A DNA stretch of 64,000 nucleotides from Tridacna crocea (lineage: Eukaryota; Mollusca; Bivalvia; Cardiida; Cardiidae): the NCBI GenBank assembly GCA_943736015.1, contig OX031063.1:21311501-21375500 (forward strand), in the 5' to 3' direction. Every line of letters starts with the position of its first letter. Position 1 is the first letter of the stretch. Shown piece after piece: positions 63,605-64,000 of the stretch. The notes under the pieces are model-generated. The model was not told where the DNA came from and searched no databases. It saw nothing but the letters and a program-made list of their open reading frames with translations. Position numbers and translations under genes: made by a program.

Positions 63605-63915
63605 GTAAGTTTTTGGCAGTGCTGTTTTATTAACTCTTTTGGAAAAGCTTTGATAAATATAGATTTGATTGGTAAACATAATCACATGCACATAGTAATA
63701 ATATTACCTAGGAAGGAAGATATTTTTTTTAGCAATTTTTTTATTTTGATTTGTCTATTTTGATCAAGAAAGTTCGCTACTTGCATAGAGGTCTGAACTT
63801 TGTTTCTCATGTGACAAATAAATTTAGGATCCATTTGCAAGTAGCAACAACTACTTGACAAAAAAGAAAACCACAGTGGAAGATTTGCTCAAAATGATTT
63901 GTTTTTCATGTTAAA

Positions 63916-64000
63916 TATGGTTCCTGTGTGGCTCAGTGGTAAGTTGTGAAACTCATAACTTGGAGGTCCCAGATTAGAGCCACACTGTTTTTTTTTTTTT
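63916..64000 (+). mobile_element. SINE family 2, cut by window end
   Basis: TGTGTGGCTCAGTGGTAAG head and B-box-like AGATTAGAGCC. Confidence 0.7.

Overview
The window is eukaryotic, AT-rich and repeat-dense. It looks like bivalve mollusc DNA: it carries tRNA-derived SINEs, a GC-hairpin repeat and tandem-repeat-bearing Helitron/Helentron-like elements of the kind I associate with heterodont bivalves. The taxon is inferred from memory of those repeats, not from a search. I see no bacterial-type genes, rRNA, functional tRNA or CRISPR array.

There is one protein-coding gene, on the + strand, entering from the left and leaving to the right. Eighteen internal exons between 12159 and 63604 join with fully consistent splice phases into 1560 codons. 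The product resembles LMO7/LIMCH1 proteins. The first exon encodes the end of a calponin-homology (CH) domain. It is followed by a WKSKRRK / TFSQIMADK block (DUF4757-like), long Ser/Pro-rich and acidic linkers, a PDZ domain with a GFGF loop (32954-37131), more disordered linker and charged coiled-coil exons. The start of the CH domain should lie left of the window and a C-terminal LIM domain right of it. Two features suggest alternative isoforms: a 42-nt microexon (34309-34350) that would insert 14 acidic residues inside the PDZ domain, and a 1.1-kb acidic exon (26594-27679) that runs into an in-frame stop.

The introns are largely made of mobile elements. Most abundant is a short non-autonomous element (called family A here), about 200-230 bp, with TTAA at both ends, CCCTTTACC-like termini and a near-perfect 60-70 bp central palindrome. 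I count roughly 80 complete, nested or broken copies. Family B has the same ends but a different interior and palindrome (5 copies). Paralogous empty sites within the window show that both insert at, and duplicate, TTAA, which points to a piggyBac-type transposase. There are also five Helentron-like elements (one carrying an endonuclease fragment), three SINE families, several palindromic MITEs, and a 1.28-kb foldback element whose spacer encodes the C-terminus of a transposase-like protein.

Layout: 1-12158 intron with family A clusters and two Helentron-like elements; 12159-22753 CH-end and DUF4757-like exons; 26594-27679 acidic exon; 32954-37131 PDZ exons and microexon; 37149-40170 dense head-to-tail element cluster; 44154-55042 linker exons; 56869-58152 foldback; 59280-63604 coiled-coil exons. 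Element boundaries marked 'about' were read by eye.
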